Shown: positions 5,383 through 6,569 of the stretch, one piece after another
Layout of the letters: every line of letters begins with the position of its first letter
Position numbering within the stretch: the stretch's first letter is position 1
Assembly: GCA_002402315.1 (NCBI GenBank)
Contig: DHFP01000100.1
Location: forward strand, 1-6,569
DNA length: 6,569 nt
Source: Clostridiales bacterium UBA4821
Lineage (GTDB): Bacteria > Bacillota > Clostridia > Acetivibrionales > UBA4821
Reading direction: 5' to 3'
Program-made: the position numbers and the translations under genes
Notes under the pieces: model-generated
The model's input: the letters and a program-made list of their open reading frames with translations, nothing else
What the model was told of the DNA's origin: nothing
Database searches by the model: none

Positions 5383-5449
5383 TGTTAAACCCTGAGGGTA
5401 ATATACCTGCGGCTTGATACAATTCTTTTTAACCTGAAATGCATTTTTT

Positions 5450-5490
5450 TCGATTCGAAAGACAATTAATTGTCTTTCGAATCGATTTTT
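5450..5490 (+). terminator. 36-nt perfect palindrome with T tract, terminator
   Basis: TCGATTCGAAAGACAATT (5450-5467) is followed immediately by its exact reverse complement (5468-5485), then TTTTT (5486-5490). As RNA it forms a very stable hairpin with the uridine run expected of a rho-independent terminator for the GerMN lipoprotein gene. The absence of any spacer is unusual, as terminators usually have short loops; an operator role is possible. Confidence 0.75.
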
Positions 5491-5571
5491 ATGCTTTATG
5501 AGCAAAACAACAAAAATTACCTTTAATAATGATATAGTGGAAACGTATACCATAATGGAATGAGATATAAA

Positions 5572-6569
5572 ATGAGGGCTAATTTAAAAGAAAGATTGAT
5601 CAGTCTCGTTATTATAGCAGCAATATGTTGCTTTCAAGTATAAGCGTAAGCTTTGCGGAACAACCTCAAAAGAATGAATTGGAAGGTAGATTCAAAGCCA
5701 AGGAGTTGATTGTCAAATATAAATCCGGGCAGTCAGGGAAAATAACAGAAGAAGCTTTAAAAATAAAGGTCAAAAAAACATCAGGGTAAAGAAAAAATTA
5801 CACAGAACCAATATGGAACTATTCGAAATATTGGATGACTCAAAACTTGAAGACATAATAGAAGAGTTTAAAAACCATCCTGACGTAGAATACGCTCAAC
5901 CAAACTATGAACTAAAAACAAGCAGTGTTCCAAATGATTCAAGGTATAGTGAACAAGGGGCATTAAATAAAATATCTGCTTCTGAAGCCTGGAATATAAC
6001 TAAGGGTTCAAATGATGTTATTGCAGCTGTTTTAGATACAGGTATAGATATAAACCATGAAGATTTGAAAAATAGCATTTGGTTAAATACAAAAGAAATT
6101 CCGGGCAACGGCCTTGATGATGATAATAATGGATATGTAGATGATGTAAATGGAATAAATGTTATAGATAAAACTGCGGCAGTATTTTCTTCAGTATATG
6201 AAGATTACCACGGTACTGCTGTTACAGGTATTATAGCTGCAGAACAAAACAATTCAGCAGGAATAAGCTGAGTGGCTCCACTGATCAAGATTATGCCTGT
6301 CAAATTTATAAAGGGACAGGTTGGTTACACAAGCGATGCAATTGAAGGAATACAATATGTAGTATTAGATAGTCTTGGGAGTCAAGACAGGACTGCTCCA
6401 ACAGTGTCATTTGATATTAATGGTGAGCTGGGCAAAAATGGATGGCACAAATCAGATGTTAAGCTTTATATGAATGCTCAAGATAGTGTATCCGGTGTAA
6501 ATAGGATAGAATACATACTGAATAATAACCAGACACAAATTTATAGGGGTGCATTTAATTTAAGTGAAG
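5572..6569 (+). pseudogene. decayed subtilisin-like (S8) serine protease, runs off right edge
   Basis: The remains read as an exported subtilase with an I9-type propeptide. ATG 5572 begins a signal peptide (MRANLKERLISLVIIAAI). The frame then shifts near 5625 to continue as SSISVSFAEQ and the propeptide (KAKELIVKYKSG), and shifts again near 5775-5788, beside a run of seven A, to continue as LHRTNMELFEIL. The catalytic domain keeps Asp (AAVLDTG, codon at 6035) and His (YHGTAVTG, codon at 6209). An in-frame TGA at 6269-6271 replaces the glycine expected in GIS-GVAP. The frame stays open beyond it (IKIMPVKF), but at about 6362 it jumps to TAPTVSFDINGELG and NGWHKSDVK, typical of an OmpL47/Ig-like C-terminal domain. 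The GTSMA-type serine block is deleted. The longest intact stretch is 5813-6271. It is almost certainly non-functional as a protease. Confidence 0.88.

Noticed and set aside
5389..5399. ACCCTGAGGGT as a hairpin or operator
   Set aside because: It is an 11-nt odd palindrome with a one-base loop; too short to support a function.
4953..5553. Minus-strand frames opposite and after the GerMN lipoprotein
   Set aside because: One is antisense to the GerMN domain. The other spans the palindromic terminator and has no recognisable features.
5905..6108. Minus-strand frame within the protease remnant
   Set aside because: It is antisense to the subtilase Asp region, which is clearly the coding strand.

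Overview
The window is low-GC, AT-rich DNA with strong GGAGG-type ribosome binding sites. It carries a GerMN-domain lipoprotein, a radical SAM/SPASM peptide maturase and a thioredoxin-thioredoxin reductase fusion. This suggests an anaerobic, probably spore-forming Firmicute of the class Clostridia. I cannot name a genus. There are six intact or edge-truncated genes, two very small genes and one decayed gene.

Positions 1-816. A TlpA/ResA-type thioredoxin-fold lipoprotein runs off the left edge on the minus strand (1-554). A 47-residue four-cysteine protein (649-792, plus strand) diverges from it and converges on the next gene, with a hairpin at 791-816 between them.

Positions 826-4594, all minus strand. 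Reading in the direction of transcription, a sigma-A-like promoter (4566-4594) abuts a CsoR/CstR-type operator-like site (4549-4565). Then come an ArsM-like SAM methyltransferase (3921-4544), a 40-residue six-cysteine peptide (3707-3829), a radical SAM/SPASM protein that starts with TTG 25 nt later (2308-3681), and a fused thioredoxin-thioredoxin reductase (826-2106). The first three look like a RiPP-type peptide modification cassette. The last could supply dithiol reduction and is either the end of the same transcript or an independent unit. The peptide, its maturase and the methyltransferase lie between two exact 29-bp direct repeats (2295-2323 and 4694-4722). The left copy is the end of an 81-bp MITE-like element (2241-2321) that supplies the stop codon of the radical SAM gene.

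Positions 4724-6569, plus strand. A single-domain GerMN lipoprotein (4792-5382) is followed by a 36-nt perfect palindrome with a T tract, which is its likely terminator. Next is a subtilisin-like protease pseudogene (5572 to the right edge) with two frameshifts, a nonsense codon and an internal deletion that removed the catalytic serine region.

The most interesting part is the 3707-4594 region together with the maturase. A Cys-rich peptide, a radical SAM enzyme and a Cys-conserving ArsM-like methyltransferase sit behind a putative metal- or persulfide-responsive operator. This could be an undescribed thioether/methyl-modified peptide pathway or a metal/metalloid-handling pathway. The whole stretch is thiol-themed: a TlpA-like protein, a Trx-TrxR fusion and two small Cys-rich proteins.
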